Source: Rhodobacter sp.
GTDB lineage: Bacteria; Pseudomonadota; Alphaproteobacteria; Rhodobacterales; Rhodobacteraceae
Length of the DNA stretch: 64,000 nucleotides
Assembly: GCA_013821825.1 (NCBI GenBank)
Contig: PNJK01000004.1
Coordinates: 35,293 to 99,292, forward strand
Direction: 5' to 3'
Shown: positions 1 to 8,351 of the stretch, piece after piece
Position numbering within the stretch: the stretch's first letter is position 1
Layout of the letters: the number at the start of each line of letters is the position of its first letter
Notes under the pieces: generated by a model
Database searches by the model: none
What the model was told of the DNA's origin: nothing
Seen by the model: the letters and a program-made list of their open reading frames with translations, nothing else
Made by a program: the position numbers and the translations under genes

Positions 1-71
1 AGGACTATTGCTCATGACAACCGCTTTCATTGGATACAGGGGTTTCGGAATTCGCCGGATGTACGCGCAAG

Positions 72-923
72 CTAACGCCCTCGGGTCCATTCGGCCGTGG
101 CCGGCTTCAGCCTGACTGCAAGATGGACGGCCAGATAGACGCCAAACCCCAAAGGATCGGCCATCAAGAGGCGGAATGCCCGGGCCTTTGAGACCGGAGC
201 CTTGGCCTCATTCGCAAGAAGAGCTGGATAGAGGCGCCGGACCTCTTTGACACCCTCGTCCTGGCGGCGGCGGACGCGGACGAGGTTCCGGAAACCTTCG
301 ACCATTGGCCAGTGATACTGCGCCGCAACTTCAATACGTTCATGAGGGGCGAACTGCAGGCGGGCGAACGTATCGTCCGAAATGATCCGGGGCCAGTCGC
401 CCCAGCGCGCCCGCCCCGCGCGGTTCATGGCGAAAAGACCCGCGCCGACAGCACCTTGCTCGACGAATGGCAGCCGCTGCCAGATCCGGGCGTAGGCGCG
501 TGTTATGATGTTGTCTGAGCGCGCCACGGCTATGCGACCCGTCGCGTAAAGAGGCCGGGGTACGTCGAGCACCTTGGCCAGCTGGCCAAGCAGAGCCGGG
601 TCGCAGAGGACGTCGGCATCCAGGTAGACCATGCTCCGGCCGGTCGCAGCCTGTTCCGCGGACGAAATTGCACCCAGTTTGCCGCCGTCAGCCAAGGATA
701 TCACCTGCAGGGTCCAACCACGGGCCTCAAATCCGGAGATCATTTCGCGGGCCTTCGCGACGGTTGCATCCGTGCAAGCGTTTGCCGCGACGATGACCTC
801 TATTGGCCCGGATTCCACCGCGTCTTGTCCGATGAGCGCTTGAAGGCAATTCTGGATGTAATGTTCCTCGTTTCGGGCTGCAATTATGACACTGACAGCG
901 GGCGCGGCACTTGAATGGTTCAT
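72..923 (-). CDS. Family 2 glycosyltransferase (GT-A fold)
   Basis: A 283-aa protein that opens with the classic GT2 nucleotide-sugar-binding strand (VSVIIAARNEEHYI, about residues 10-23) and has a DxD-type metal/sugar site (YLDADVLCD) near residue 100. It probably adds a sugar to a lipid-linked exopolysaccharide intermediate on the cytoplasmic side; donor and acceptor cannot be read from sequence. The C-terminus is moderately hydrophobic and may touch the membrane. The start is an ATG at 923. The gene is divergent from the WecG-type gene at 1029, so the roughly 100-bp gap likely carries promoters for both. The family call is secure; the substrate is unknown. Confidence 0.88.
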   Translation of the reverse strand: MNHSSAAPAVSVIIAARNEEHYIQNCLQALIGQDAVESGPIEVIVAANACTDATVAKAREMISGFEARGWTLQVISLADGGKLGAISSAEQAATGRSMVYLDADVLCDPALLGQLAKVLDVPRPLYATGRIAVARSDNIITRAYARIWQRLPFVEQGAVGAGLFAMNRAGRARWGDWPRIISDDTFARLQFAPHERIEVAAQYHWPMVEGFRNLVRVRRRQDEGVKEVRRLYPALLANEAKAPVSKARAFRLLMADPLGFGVYLAVHLAVRLKPATAEWTRGR

Positions 924-1028
924 CGAATGGCCCCAAGCTTATCAAGGCGATAGCATAGGCAAATATGCAGGCTGGACAAGTGTGCCTGCCTCATGCTCCC
1001 CTTCGGGTGATCCGCGGCGGAGAGGTTC

Positions 1029-1823
1029 GTGAGCATACTGGGGAACCGTCTGGAAAAAGACACAAGAAGCGAGTTGGAGCTGGTCAATTTTTCATCGGAA
1101 CGCGCGCTTCTGTCCGCAATTTCAACGTGCCTTGACACGGAGCAGGGGTTTTCCGTCGCGACGCTGAATCTTGACCACATCGTCAAATTGCGCCGCAACC
1201 CGGAGTTCAGCGCCGCTTACCGCGCCCACACCCATGTTGTTGCGGATGGCAACCCGATCGTGTGGTTGTCCCACCTTGCCGGGCGTCGCGAGGTGCGGCT
1301 GGCGCCGGGATCCGAACTTATCGCGCCTCTGGTCGCGCTGGCGGCAGGGAAGCGCGCGCCCATTGCCTTGCTTGGCTCGACCGAGCCGGTTCTGCGCGCT
1401 GCGGCCGAGCGTCTTCAGGTCGATCATCCCGGCCTTGAGGTGGTTGCCTGCCTTGCCCCGGCCTTTGGATTTGATCCGACCGGCGCATCGGCGGATGACT
1501 TGCTTGATCAGATCGCCGACGCTGGCGCGAGGATCTGCTTTCTGGCCCTTGGTGCCCCCAAGCAGGAAATCCTTGCCGCGCGCGGGCAGGCCCGTCATGC
1601 CCATATCGGCTTTGTTTCCATTGGTGCCGGGCTCGACTTCATCGCCGGACACCAGACCCGCGCGCCGGTCTGGGTGCGAAGACTTGCGATGGAATGGCTC
1701 TGGCGGATGCTGACCAGCCCCCGGCGTCTGGCGCGGCGCTATCTTGACTGCGCGCTGATCCTGCCCGGGCTGGCCGCAGCAGCTTTGGCGGCAAGACCTC
1801 GCAACGGATCGGCCAAGCCATGA
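1029..1823 (+). CDS. WecG/TagA/CpsF family glycosyltransferase
   Basis: A 264-aa protein with the family hallmarks: NLDHIVKLRRNPEF near residue 46, the ADGNPIVWL segment near 72, GAPKQEILAARG near 178 and a basic C-terminal part (WLWRMLTSPRRLARRYL). WecG/TagA/CpsF enzymes transfer N-acetylmannosamine-type or glucuronic acid residues to undecaprenyl-linked sugars at the inner membrane face. The start is GTG with a GGAGAGG ribosome site just upstream. The stop overlaps the start of the next glycosyltransferase by 4 bp (ATGA), which indicates translational coupling in one exopolysaccharide operon. The exact sugar is not inferable. Confidence 0.9.
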   Translation: MSILGNRLEKDTRSELELVNFSSERALLSAISTCLDTEQGFSVATLNLDHIVKLRRNPEFSAAYRAHTHVVADGNPIVWLSHLAGRREVRLAPGSELIAPLVALAAGKRAPIALLGSTEPVLRAAAERLQVDHPGLEVVACLAPAFGFDPTGASADDLLDQIADAGARICFLALGAPKQEILAARGQARHAHIGFVSIGAGLDFIAGHQTRAPVWVRRLAMEWLWRMLTSPRRLARRYLDCALILPGLAAAALAARPRNGSAKP

Positions 1824-2779
1824 CCGGATTTCCACAAGCACCCAGAGTTCTGACCGTCATCCTGAACTGGCGCACCGCCGAGATGACCCTGCGGGCTGTT
1901 GCGGCTGCCGAAACCGCGATGCAAGGAATTGCCGGGGCGATCACCGTGGTCGACAATGATTCAGGCGACGGCTCGTTCGAGAAGATGACCGCAGCGCTGG
2001 CCGACCACCCGCGTGTCCGCGTCGTTCAGTCCGGCCGCAACGGCGGCTTTGGCGCGGGCAATAACGTCGGCATCCAGCTTGGTCTGCCAGACGGGTCGCG
2101 CCCGGATTTCGTCTATATCCTGAATTCGGACGCCTTTCCTGCGGCGGACGCGATCCAGCACCTGCTGACCTACCTCCAGACCCACCCCAAGGTCGGGTTT
2201 GCCGGCAGCTATATTCACGGCCCCGACGGTGAGGCTCACACCACCTGTTTCCGCTTTCCTTCCATCGCCTCGGAGTTCGAGGGGGCAGCCCGAACCGGCC
2301 CGATCTCGCGCCGGCTTGCACATCGCGCGGTGCCGCTAGATGTGCCAACGGTCAGCGGGCCGGTCGACTGGCTTGCCGGCGCCAGCCTCATGATGCGCGA
2401 CAGCGTGTTGCAGGACATCGGCCTTTTCGACGAGAGCTTCTTTCTCTATTTCGAAGAGACCGACCTCTGCCGCCGCGCCTGCGAGGCCGGATGGGCCACG
2501 CATTTTGTGCGCGAAAGCCAGATCGAGCACATCGGCTCTGTCTCGACCGGGATGAAACGCTGGTCCCGCGTGCCGCAATACTGGTTCGACAGTCGCTGGC
2601 TGTACTTCAAGAAAGAGGGCGGCCGGTCCCACGCCATCCTGGCGACGGTTGCACATGTGGCTGGCGCTTTGATCCTGCGGACGCGCCGCCTGATCCAGCC
2701 CCGCCTCAGACCGGACCCGCAGCACTTCCTGCGCGACCTCATGTCCCATGCCCTGCGGCAGTCGGTTCGGTTTCGTTAG
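1820..2779 (+). CDS. Family 2 glycosyltransferase, rhamnosyltransferase-like
   Basis: A 319-aa GT2 enzyme. The N-terminus reads VLTVILNWRTAEMTLRAV, followed by a VVDNDSGDGS nucleotide-binding motif, an ILNSDAFP DxD-like site, and the acceptor-side WLAGASLMMR and DESFFLYFEETDLCRR motifs near residues 190-220 typical of the WbbL-type (rhamnosyl) group. It acts in the cytoplasm on a lipid-linked glycan. It overlaps the upstream WecG-type gene by 4 bp. About 570 bp without a convincing gene separate it from manC. Rhamnosyl specificity is only a family tendency. Confidence 0.9.
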   Translation: MTGFPQAPRVLTVILNWRTAEMTLRAVAAAETAMQGIAGAITVVDNDSGDGSFEKMTAALADHPRVRVVQSGRNGGFGAGNNVGIQLGLPDGSRPDFVYILNSDAFPAADAIQHLLTYLQTHPKVGFAGSYIHGPDGEAHTTCFRFPSIASEFEGAARTGPISRRLAHRAVPLDVPTVSGPVDWLAGASLMMRDSVLQDIGLFDESFFLYFEETDLCRRACEAGWATHFVRESQIEHIGSVSTGMKRWSRVPQYWFDSRWLYFKKEGGRSHAILATVAHVAGALILRTRRLIQPRLRPDPQHFLRDLMSHALRQSVRFR

Positions 2780-3346
2780 CGACTTCGGCAAGCATCTGGA
2801 CCGGATGCGCTGAGAAGGGCCAGAGTCTGCCAGAGGTTGATGCATAGTCAATTTACGGGCGATTTGGTAACGTTTGGCTTTCCTATGCAAGGGGGGGCGT
2901 GTTCCTGTCTGGTGGCCTTATTGTTTCCGTTTGGTGAACAATATGGCAATTTGTCCCATAATGATTTTAGAAAGGAAACAATAGGGTGCTTGATCATTCA
3001 ATCGACTGTTTCAGCCAGATGAAACGCCACGCCGCAATCCATGGCCTGGCTTGACGACCCGTACTGCGATCTGTGGATGGTGAAGTCAGGGTGGCATCGC
3101 GGCTGTTCGTCCAATTCAAAGCCCGGGCGGCACGCATTCCGATTTCCGGCCGGGTGCAAGGAGGGCGCGAGCCGTGCGACCAATTGTACGCAACACCATT
3201 ATGGGCAGGGTATCGTTGCGGAACGGAAATCCATCTGGCCTTGATCCAGGTGTCGCGGCTTGCAATGTCGCGGCCTTCCCGCAAGACTGCAGGCCAGCGC
3301 CCGTTGTGTGGCGCCCCCTTCTCGATGCGCGGAGATCAGAACGGCT
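2780..3346. other. Gene-free stretch between glycosyltransferase and manC
   Basis: No convincing gene is seen on either strand. The first half (about 2860-3000) is clearly AT-richer than its surroundings and would suit a promoter or a binding region for a silencer-type regulator. The second half is GC-rich with short open frames in several phases that do not resemble families I know; they may be remnants of a lost gene. The ORF-track start for ManC (3260) runs into this region but is not its true start. Confidence 0.4.
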
Positions 3347-4786
3347 ATGGCCACCCTCTACCCGGTCCTACTGTGTGGCGGCTCTGGAACCAGACTCTGG
3401 CCGCTATCCCGCAAGGGCTTTCCCAAGCAGTTCGTCCCGTTCACCGGGCCCGGCACGCTGTTTCAGGCCGCGGCCGGGCGCATGAAGGGCTTCAGCGATA
3501 CTGCGCCGCCGCTGATTGTCACGAGCTCGGACTTCCGGTTCATCGTTGCGGAGCAGCTGGCGGACAGCGGCATTGATCCCGCCGCCATCCTGATCGAGCC
3601 TGAAGCCCGCAATACCGCCCCTGCGATCCTGGCCGCGGCGCTGCATCTGGGCGCGACCGATCCTGAGGGGCTTCTCCTTGTCATGCCGACGGACCATGAG
3701 ATCCCGGATACCGCGGCATTCCACGAAGCCGTCGCAACCGGCATTCCGCGTGCCGTTGCCGGTCAGATCGTCACTTTCGGGATCCAGCCCGACCGGCCGG
3801 AGACTGGCTATGGCTGGCTGGAACTTACCTCAGCGCCGCATGACGGCGCTGCCCGCCCGCTTGTGCGATTTGTCGAGAAGCCGGATGCCGGGCAGGCTGC
3901 CAAGATGCTTGCTGAAGGCAGGTATCTCTGGAACTCCGGCATCTATCTGGTGTCCTTTGCCACGCTTGTCGCTGCCTTTGAAAGCCATGCCGCCGATCTG
4001 GTTGCCCCCGTGTCCGAAGCACTCAAGACCGCGCGCACCGACCTTGGCTTTCTGCGACTGGCGTCCGAGCCATGGGCAAAAGCCAGGAGCGTCTCGATCG
4101 ACTATGCGGTGATGGAGCATGCCGCCAATCTGGAGGTGGTTCCGTTCAGCGCAGCCTGGTCTGATCTGGGCGACTGGAACGCGGTCTGGCGCGAAATGAC
4201 AGAACCCGGTGAAACGACGGCGATCCATGGCGCGGTGACGCAGATCGACTGCGCCGGCAGCCTGCTTCGATCCGAGGCGGAAGGGATGCATCTGGTCGGC
4301 ATCGGATTGAAAGATATGGTAGTTATCGCCATGTCCGATGCTGTGCTGGTCGCCGACCGGTCCCGGGCGCAAGAGGTGAAAGAGGCCGTAGCCAGGATGA
4401 AGGCCAGCGCAGTCCGGCAGGCCGAGGTGTTCCCGCGCGATCACCGACCGTGGGGGTGGTTCGAAACGCTGATCCTGTCCGACCGGTTCCAGGTCAAGCG
4501 GATCGTGGTGCATCCCGGCGCGTCCCTCAGCCTGCAAAGCCACATTCACCGGGCGGAGCACTGGATCGTCGTATCCGGAACGGCGCAGGTGACGGTCGGT
4601 GATGATGTGCGGCTCTTGACCGAAAACCAGTCGGTCTATGTGCCGTTGGGTGCGGTACACCGCTTGGCCAACCCGGGCAGGGTCCCTGTCGTGCTGATCG
4701 AGGTCCAGACCGGCGCCTATCTGGGAGAGGATGACATCATCCGCTACGAGGATGTCTATGCGCGCGGCCAGGGCGCCAAGGGCTGA
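3347..4786 (+). CDS. manC: Mannose-1-phosphate guanylyltransferase / mannose-6-phosphate isomerase
   Basis: A bifunctional-type enzyme (about 479 aa) that makes GDP-mannose from mannose-1-phosphate and GTP, and in many homologues also interconverts fructose-6-P and mannose-6-P. The N-terminal nucleotidyltransferase signature GGSGTRLWPLSRKGFPKQF is at residues 9-27, with FVEKPD mid-protein. The C-terminal cupin-type isomerase domain is marked by RPWGWFETL, HPGASLSLQSH, HRAEHWIVVSG and VPLGAVHRL. The ORF track starts at 3260, but ATG at 3347 gives the normal MATLYPVLLCGGSG start with GGAG upstream. The product feeds mannose, fucose or rhamnose into the surrounding polysaccharide pathway. Confidence 0.95.
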   Translation: MATLYPVLLCGGSGTRLWPLSRKGFPKQFVPFTGPGTLFQAAAGRMKGFSDTAPPLIVTSSDFRFIVAEQLADSGIDPAAILIEPEARNTAPAILAAALHLGATDPEGLLLVMPTDHEIPDTAAFHEAVATGIPRAVAGQIVTFGIQPDRPETGYGWLELTSAPHDGAARPLVRFVEKPDAGQAAKMLAEGRYLWNSGIYLVSFATLVAAFESHAADLVAPVSEALKTARTDLGFLRLASEPWAKARSVSIDYAVMEHAANLEVVPFSAAWSDLGDWNAVWREMTEPGETTAIHGAVTQIDCAGSLLRSEAEGMHLVGIGLKDMVVIAMSDAVLVADRSRAQEVKEAVARMKASAVRQAEVFPRDHRPWGWFETLILSDRFQVKRIVVHPGASLSLQSHIHRAEHWIVVSGTAQVTVGDDVRLLTENQSVYVPLGAVHRLANPGRVPVVLIEVQTGAYLGEDDIIRYEDVYARGQGAKG

Positions 4787-4810
4787 TCGGACCCACGCGT
4801 GGTACCCACG

Positions 4811-5383
4811 ATGTTTCCCTGCGCCTTCAGCTCGTGGAGCCCCGGCCTTGGCAGCAATTATTTCATGGGTTGGATCATTGCCGCCCTCTATCTTCTTGCA
4901 GCCGTCACCAGTGCCATTGCGGCCCGTCGCGATGGCCAGCTTCCAGCGCAGACCCGGAGCCGGGAACAGGCGTTCTGGTGGGTCTCTGCCGCGCTGCTGA
5001 TCTTTCTTGCGGCGAACAAGCAGCTAGATCTGCAATCGCTCCTGACCTCGGTTGCGCGGTGTGTGGCTTTGGACCAGGGCTGGTACGAAGATCGCAAGGT
5101 CGTGCAGCGCTGGTTCGTGCTTGGTGTGCTGACCGGAGGCATCGCGGCCATTCTGGCGTTGGGTCTTTTCCTGCGCGACACAGTCGCAAGGACTGGCCTT
5201 GCCCTTCTGGGCCTTGGTTTTGTCAGCCTGTTCGTGATGATCCGGGCCGCCAGTATTCATCAGGTGGACACCCTGATTGGCGGGCAGATGCTTGGCCTGC
5301 GCGTGAACTCGCTGTTGGAGCTGCCCGGTCCGCTGATCGTCCTGATGGCGGCAACCCGTGCCATCCGACACCGGATTCCGTGA
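4811..5383 (+). CDS. Small polytopic membrane protein of the exopolysaccharide locus
   Basis: A protein of about 190 aa with roughly four hydrophobic segments (near residues 18-36, 55-70, 100-120, 130-150 and a weaker one at the end) and polar loops containing NKQLDLQS and DQGWYEDRKVVQRW. I know similar unnamed proteins beside exopolysaccharide genes in Rhodobacteraceae, but no function. It lies 24 bp after manC in the same direction, so is probably cotranscribed. The track start at 4799 is GTG; ATG at 4811 is equally possible and neither has a strong ribosome site. Confidence 0.7.
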   Translation: MFPCAFSSWSPGLGSNYFMGWIIAALYLLAAVTSAIAARRDGQLPAQTRSREQAFWWVSAALLIFLAANKQLDLQSLLTSVARCVALDQGWYEDRKVVQRWFVLGVLTGGIAAILALGLFLRDTVARTGLALLGLGFVSLFVMIRAASIHQVDTLIGGQMLGLRVNSLLELPGPLIVLMAATRAIRHRIP

Positions 5384-5944
5384 TCATGCAGCGGGTCACC
5401 TGTTGAAAATCTTGGGGGCCTGTCCGAATCACCCTTGCTGTCCGCAATCCGGATTGGCGTCATTGGTAGCCTCAAATCGGAACCTTTCGCCGGTTGCGAA
5501 GTCTTTAGCGAAGAATTCACAGTTTCCGAGTCACGTATAATGCCTGTGGACTATTTGCCGTCCATTCCTGCCTCTGCCTGCTTCCTCGGGCTTTGGCGGC
5601 AGGCTCAGCCCCCCCGTCCGCGGCGACGGAATCTGGCAAGAATAAGGCATTTACGGCAGTTTCGCCATGATCTTGGCCGCAAAAGCGCACCCAATCCGAC
5701 TCCCGCCAGACTCTCGCTTTGCGCCTTGGGGTGCAACCTTAACGTGTAAGTCAATGACAGATAACCATTTTTGCGATTCCAGGGTTTTTTGGTCGTGATT
5801 GCGAGGCGATTTTTCTGATGTTAGTTTTGGCGGGATGCTGATCGGCACAGGGGATGGTCGTCGATGCGCGTTTGAGTATGTGTCCGTCTGCCGGGTCTTA
5901 GCTTTTGGGACAGCTGCCGGTGTCCATTTGTGGAGGCTTTGTGA
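5384..5944. other. Gene-free leader region upstream of exoY-type gene
   Basis: About 560 bp with no convincing coding frame. From about 5735 to 5850 the sequence becomes AT-richer with several T-tracts, as expected of a promoter/regulatory zone for the downstream priming transferase. A GGAGG ribosome site sits at 5932-5936 just before the ATG at 5945. I could not identify a named operator or riboswitch. Confidence 0.45.
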
Positions 5945-6637
5945 ATGGTTGAACGACTTAAGTTTGGCCCCTCAGATTTGACCCGACCGCTGCTTCACAA
6001 GAGAGGCCGTTGGGACCAGCCGAATCGTGACCGCCCCTATCGTCAGGGGCTGAAGCGCAGTCTGGACGTCCTGTTTGTCCTTCTGGCGCTGCCGATCGTA
6101 GTGCCCACCATCATCATCGTTGCGGCGATGATCGCAGCACACGGGCATTCCCCGTTCTATTGTCAGAACCGGGTGGGGCAGGGTGGCCGGATCTTCACCA
6201 TGTGGAAGCTGCGGACGATGGTGCCGGATGCGGACAAGCGGCTGAAGGAATACCTGGCGCGCAATGAGGAGGCGCGGCGTGAATGGGAAGCCTTTCAGAA
6301 GCTGAAGAGCGATCCGCGCATCACGCAGCTGGGGCAGTTCCTGCGCAAGTCATCGCTGGATGAACTGCCGCAGCTCTGGAATGTGCTGAAAGGAGAAATG
6401 AGCCTTGTCGGCCCGCGCCCGATGATGCCCGATCAAAGCGAACTTTATCCGGGACATGCTTACTATTCCCTCCGCCCCGGAATGACCGGGTTGTGGCAGG
6501 TGTCGGACCGGAATTCTTCGACTTTCGTGCAGCGCGCGGAATTCGATGATATCTACGAGCGCACGTTGTCGTTTGCGACAGATGTCAAAGTGCTGGTTGC
6601 AACCGTTGGCGTCGTATTCCGCTGCACAGGAAAATGA
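5945..6637 (+). CDS. exoY: Exopolysaccharide priming sugar transferase (ExoY/WbaP type)
   Basis: A 230-aa polyisoprenyl-phosphate hexose-1-phosphate transferase that puts the first sugar phosphate on undecaprenyl phosphate. It has one N-terminal membrane helix (about residues 40-65, [19 protein letters not shown]), then the catalytic block: [38 protein letters not shown] and VGPRP, ending [15 protein letters not shown]. The short form without extra N-terminal helices matches ExoY rather than full WbaP. GGAGG precedes the ATG. Its 3' end overlaps, on the opposite strand, the C-terminal codons of a small membrane protein gene. Confidence 0.93.
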   Translation: MVERLKFGPSDLTRPLLHKRGRWDQPNRDRPYRQGLKRSLDVLFVLLALPIVVPTIIIVAAMIAAHGHSPFYCQNRVGQGGRIFTMWKLRTMVPDADKRLKEYLARNEEARREWEAFQKLKSDPRITQLGQFLRKSSLDELPQLWNVLKGEMSLVGPRPMMPDQSELYPGHAYYSLRPGMTGLWQVSDRNSSTFVQRAEFDDIYERTLSFATDVKVLVATVGVVFRCTGK

Positions 6638-6828
6638 GGCTTTGACGGCGCCGTGCGTGGTCTCAGCCGGTGATAGAGACTGATAGACGCAAGTCCGAAC
6701 AGCATCACCAAGGTGCCCGTGATCGGGTAGGCCAGCAGAACGACCCAAAAGGGCGAGGACATGGTGACAAGCGCCAAGGAAACCATGGCGCCTGAGACAA
6801 TCGCGGTGAGAAGCAGCCCGACGACCAT
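6553..6828 (-). CDS. Small two-helix membrane protein, copy A
   Basis: A protein of about 91 aa with two predicted helices (residues 3-24 and 27-50) and a hydrophilic tail ending VANDNVRS. The ORF track begins at a TTG (6852); the ATG at 6828 is better because GAGGAAA lies 6-7 bases before it. The central motif PFWVVLLAYPITG is nearly repeated in the neighbouring small protein (PFWASVVAYPVTG), so the two are paralogues. Its last 85 bp overlap the 3' end of the exoY-type gene on the other strand. Function unknown; the exopolysaccharide setting suggests a role there. Confidence 0.65.
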   Translation of the reverse strand: MVVGLLLTAIVSGAMVSLALVTMSSPFWVVLLAYPITGTLVMLFGLASISLYHRLRPRTAPSKPHFPVQRNTTPTVATSTLTSVANDNVRS

Positions 6829-7024
6829 CAAGTTTTCCTCAATCGTGACCAACTTGGGTACGGTTGGTCAGTACAATTACCCTAGAGTCTATGGATTCGC
6901 CGATCAAGGCGAAGGACCGGTTTGTCGGGGCGACATGGCGGAACTCGGCCTAGATTACCCTGTGACTCTTAACGGATTCTTGCCGAAATTCGGACTTTTC
7001 CTGTGTTCACCGCTGTTGCGGCTG

Positions 7025-7237
7025 TCACAAGGCGGTCGAGGAAACCTCTTGAGGCGCGCTTTTCCGAACCGTGCGCAGTGTTTCCGAGCTGAGTACGACG
7101 GCGGCCGCCAGAAGACCGATGGCCCCGGTGACGGGATAGGCAACGACAGAAGCCCAGAACGGAAGATCAAGCAGTTGAGCTGCACCAACTCCGGCAGCAC
7201 CACAGAAGATCGAGATGATTACAGTGACCCCCAGCAT
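7025..7237 (-). CDS. Small two-helix membrane protein, copy B
   Basis: A protein of about 70 aa starting MLGVTVIISIFCG with AAAGGA upstream; the track start at 7315 is an upstream TTG and its extra 26 residues look non-coding. Two helices (about residues 2-20 and 25-47) flank PFWASVVAYPVTG, shared with the protein encoded at 6553-6828. The tail is short and charged (RTVRKSAPQEVSS). Both copies run on the minus strand with a gap of about 200 bp. Function is unknown. Confidence 0.6.
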   Translation of the reverse strand: MLGVTVIISIFCGAAGVGAAQLLDLPFWASVVAYPVTGAIGLLAAAVVLSSETLRTVRKSAPQEVSSTAL

Positions 7238-7330
7238 TTTTGCCCGATCCTTTCGTTGACCTTTGTTACAGCGTCCGGCCCGGATATGGCGAAAATGGGG
7301 CGGGCTTGGGATCAATCTGCGTCATCAATC

Positions 7331-8230
7331 GAGGCCGCTGTTTGGCGTTGGTCGGCAAACGCTTTGCGGGTCGCTCTCATTCCTCCTGCCAGCGCGGCAG
7401 CGGAAGGCCGATCGTGCGCCTTTGTGCCGGTCTTTTCGCTGCGGGTCAACGGGATGCTACGCTTTGCCGCGGACCAGGACAGCTGCCCGATTGCCGACAC
7501 TTCGGTCATCACTTCTGCCGGTCGTCTGGAGATCGGCACCGCATCCAAGCTGGTGGAACCGGATGTGCGGGCCGGGATATGGTTGCAGGGGAACGCGACA
7601 CCGGCCTGACGCGCGATCCTTTGTTGCTGTCGCGCGGCGTCAACTCGCACAGGTCCGCCGAGCCCCCCGTTTCTAAGCCTGGGCATGTGATGTTCATGCC
7701 CAGGGATGCGGTTGATGTCCGTTGTGCCGCTTTCGATCAGCTTCGCCGCCCTGACAGATCGGATGAGGCGTCCAAGCTGGTTGCGCTGCCAGAAATCTCG
7801 TCTGCCAGCAACATCAAGGGTCGCTACCCGCTTTGCCTGCGCATGACTGCCATTGAAAGGCAGGATGCATGGGGTATGGGTGTTGGAGATTCTGTCTATG
7901 GTTCGCCCGGCTGGGGTGTGGGGAGCGATGGCGCCGATGGTCCCCAGAACGCGGCGCCGGTCGTCAACGACGATGATGCCTTTGCCTATGTCGATCAGCC
8001 GGTGATCAGCGACTCCGTGACCCTTGCCTCTGACCCGGACGACGGCGCGATATGGGGGCGAGGGCGCGGCCGATCCGCGCTTTGGCGACGTGCCGGCGCT
8101 GACCGACGGGCGACTTCTTTATCGCGCGAAACTGGGGTATGCCGACGCAGACCTATTCTGCTTTTGGGCTGCGGGCGGCGCGGGCGACTTTGCGACTGCC
8201 AAAGTCCGGATCGGTGTGGTTCAACCGTGA
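7331..8230 (+). pseudogene. Remnant of a large secreted G8 / beta-helix / cadherin-like protein gene
   Basis: Several pieces of one protein type lie in order but in shifting frames. Frame 2 carries a G8-domain-like stretch (SLRVNGMLRFAADQDS, then AGRLEIGT) ending at a stop at 7609. Frame 1 continues with GHVMFMPRDAVDVRCAAFDQL and SNIKGRYPL, which resemble the beta-helix part that follows G8 in secreted calcium-binding proteins, then a cadherin-like opening (APVVNDDDAFAYVDQPV). Frame 2 resumes with the end of such a domain (DGRLLYRAKLGYADADLF, FATAKVRIGVV). An intact gene would be several times longer, so internal deletion plus frameshifts are implied. The assignment is from family memory only. 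Confidence 0.6.
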
Positions 8231-8351
8231 CTTTCCCTGTATCAGTTCACCGAGGCCCAGGCAGATCCGTGTGAAAGTTCATCTGCAACCGCCTTCATTT
8301 CGTCGCTTCGCTTTTGCAAGATAGGCGATCGAAGACCCCGGGAGTTCCTGT

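Noticed and set aside
7240-8274. 344-aa ORF as an intact gene
   Set aside because: Only parts are protein-like and they continue in another frame; it fits a pseudogene of a larger protein.
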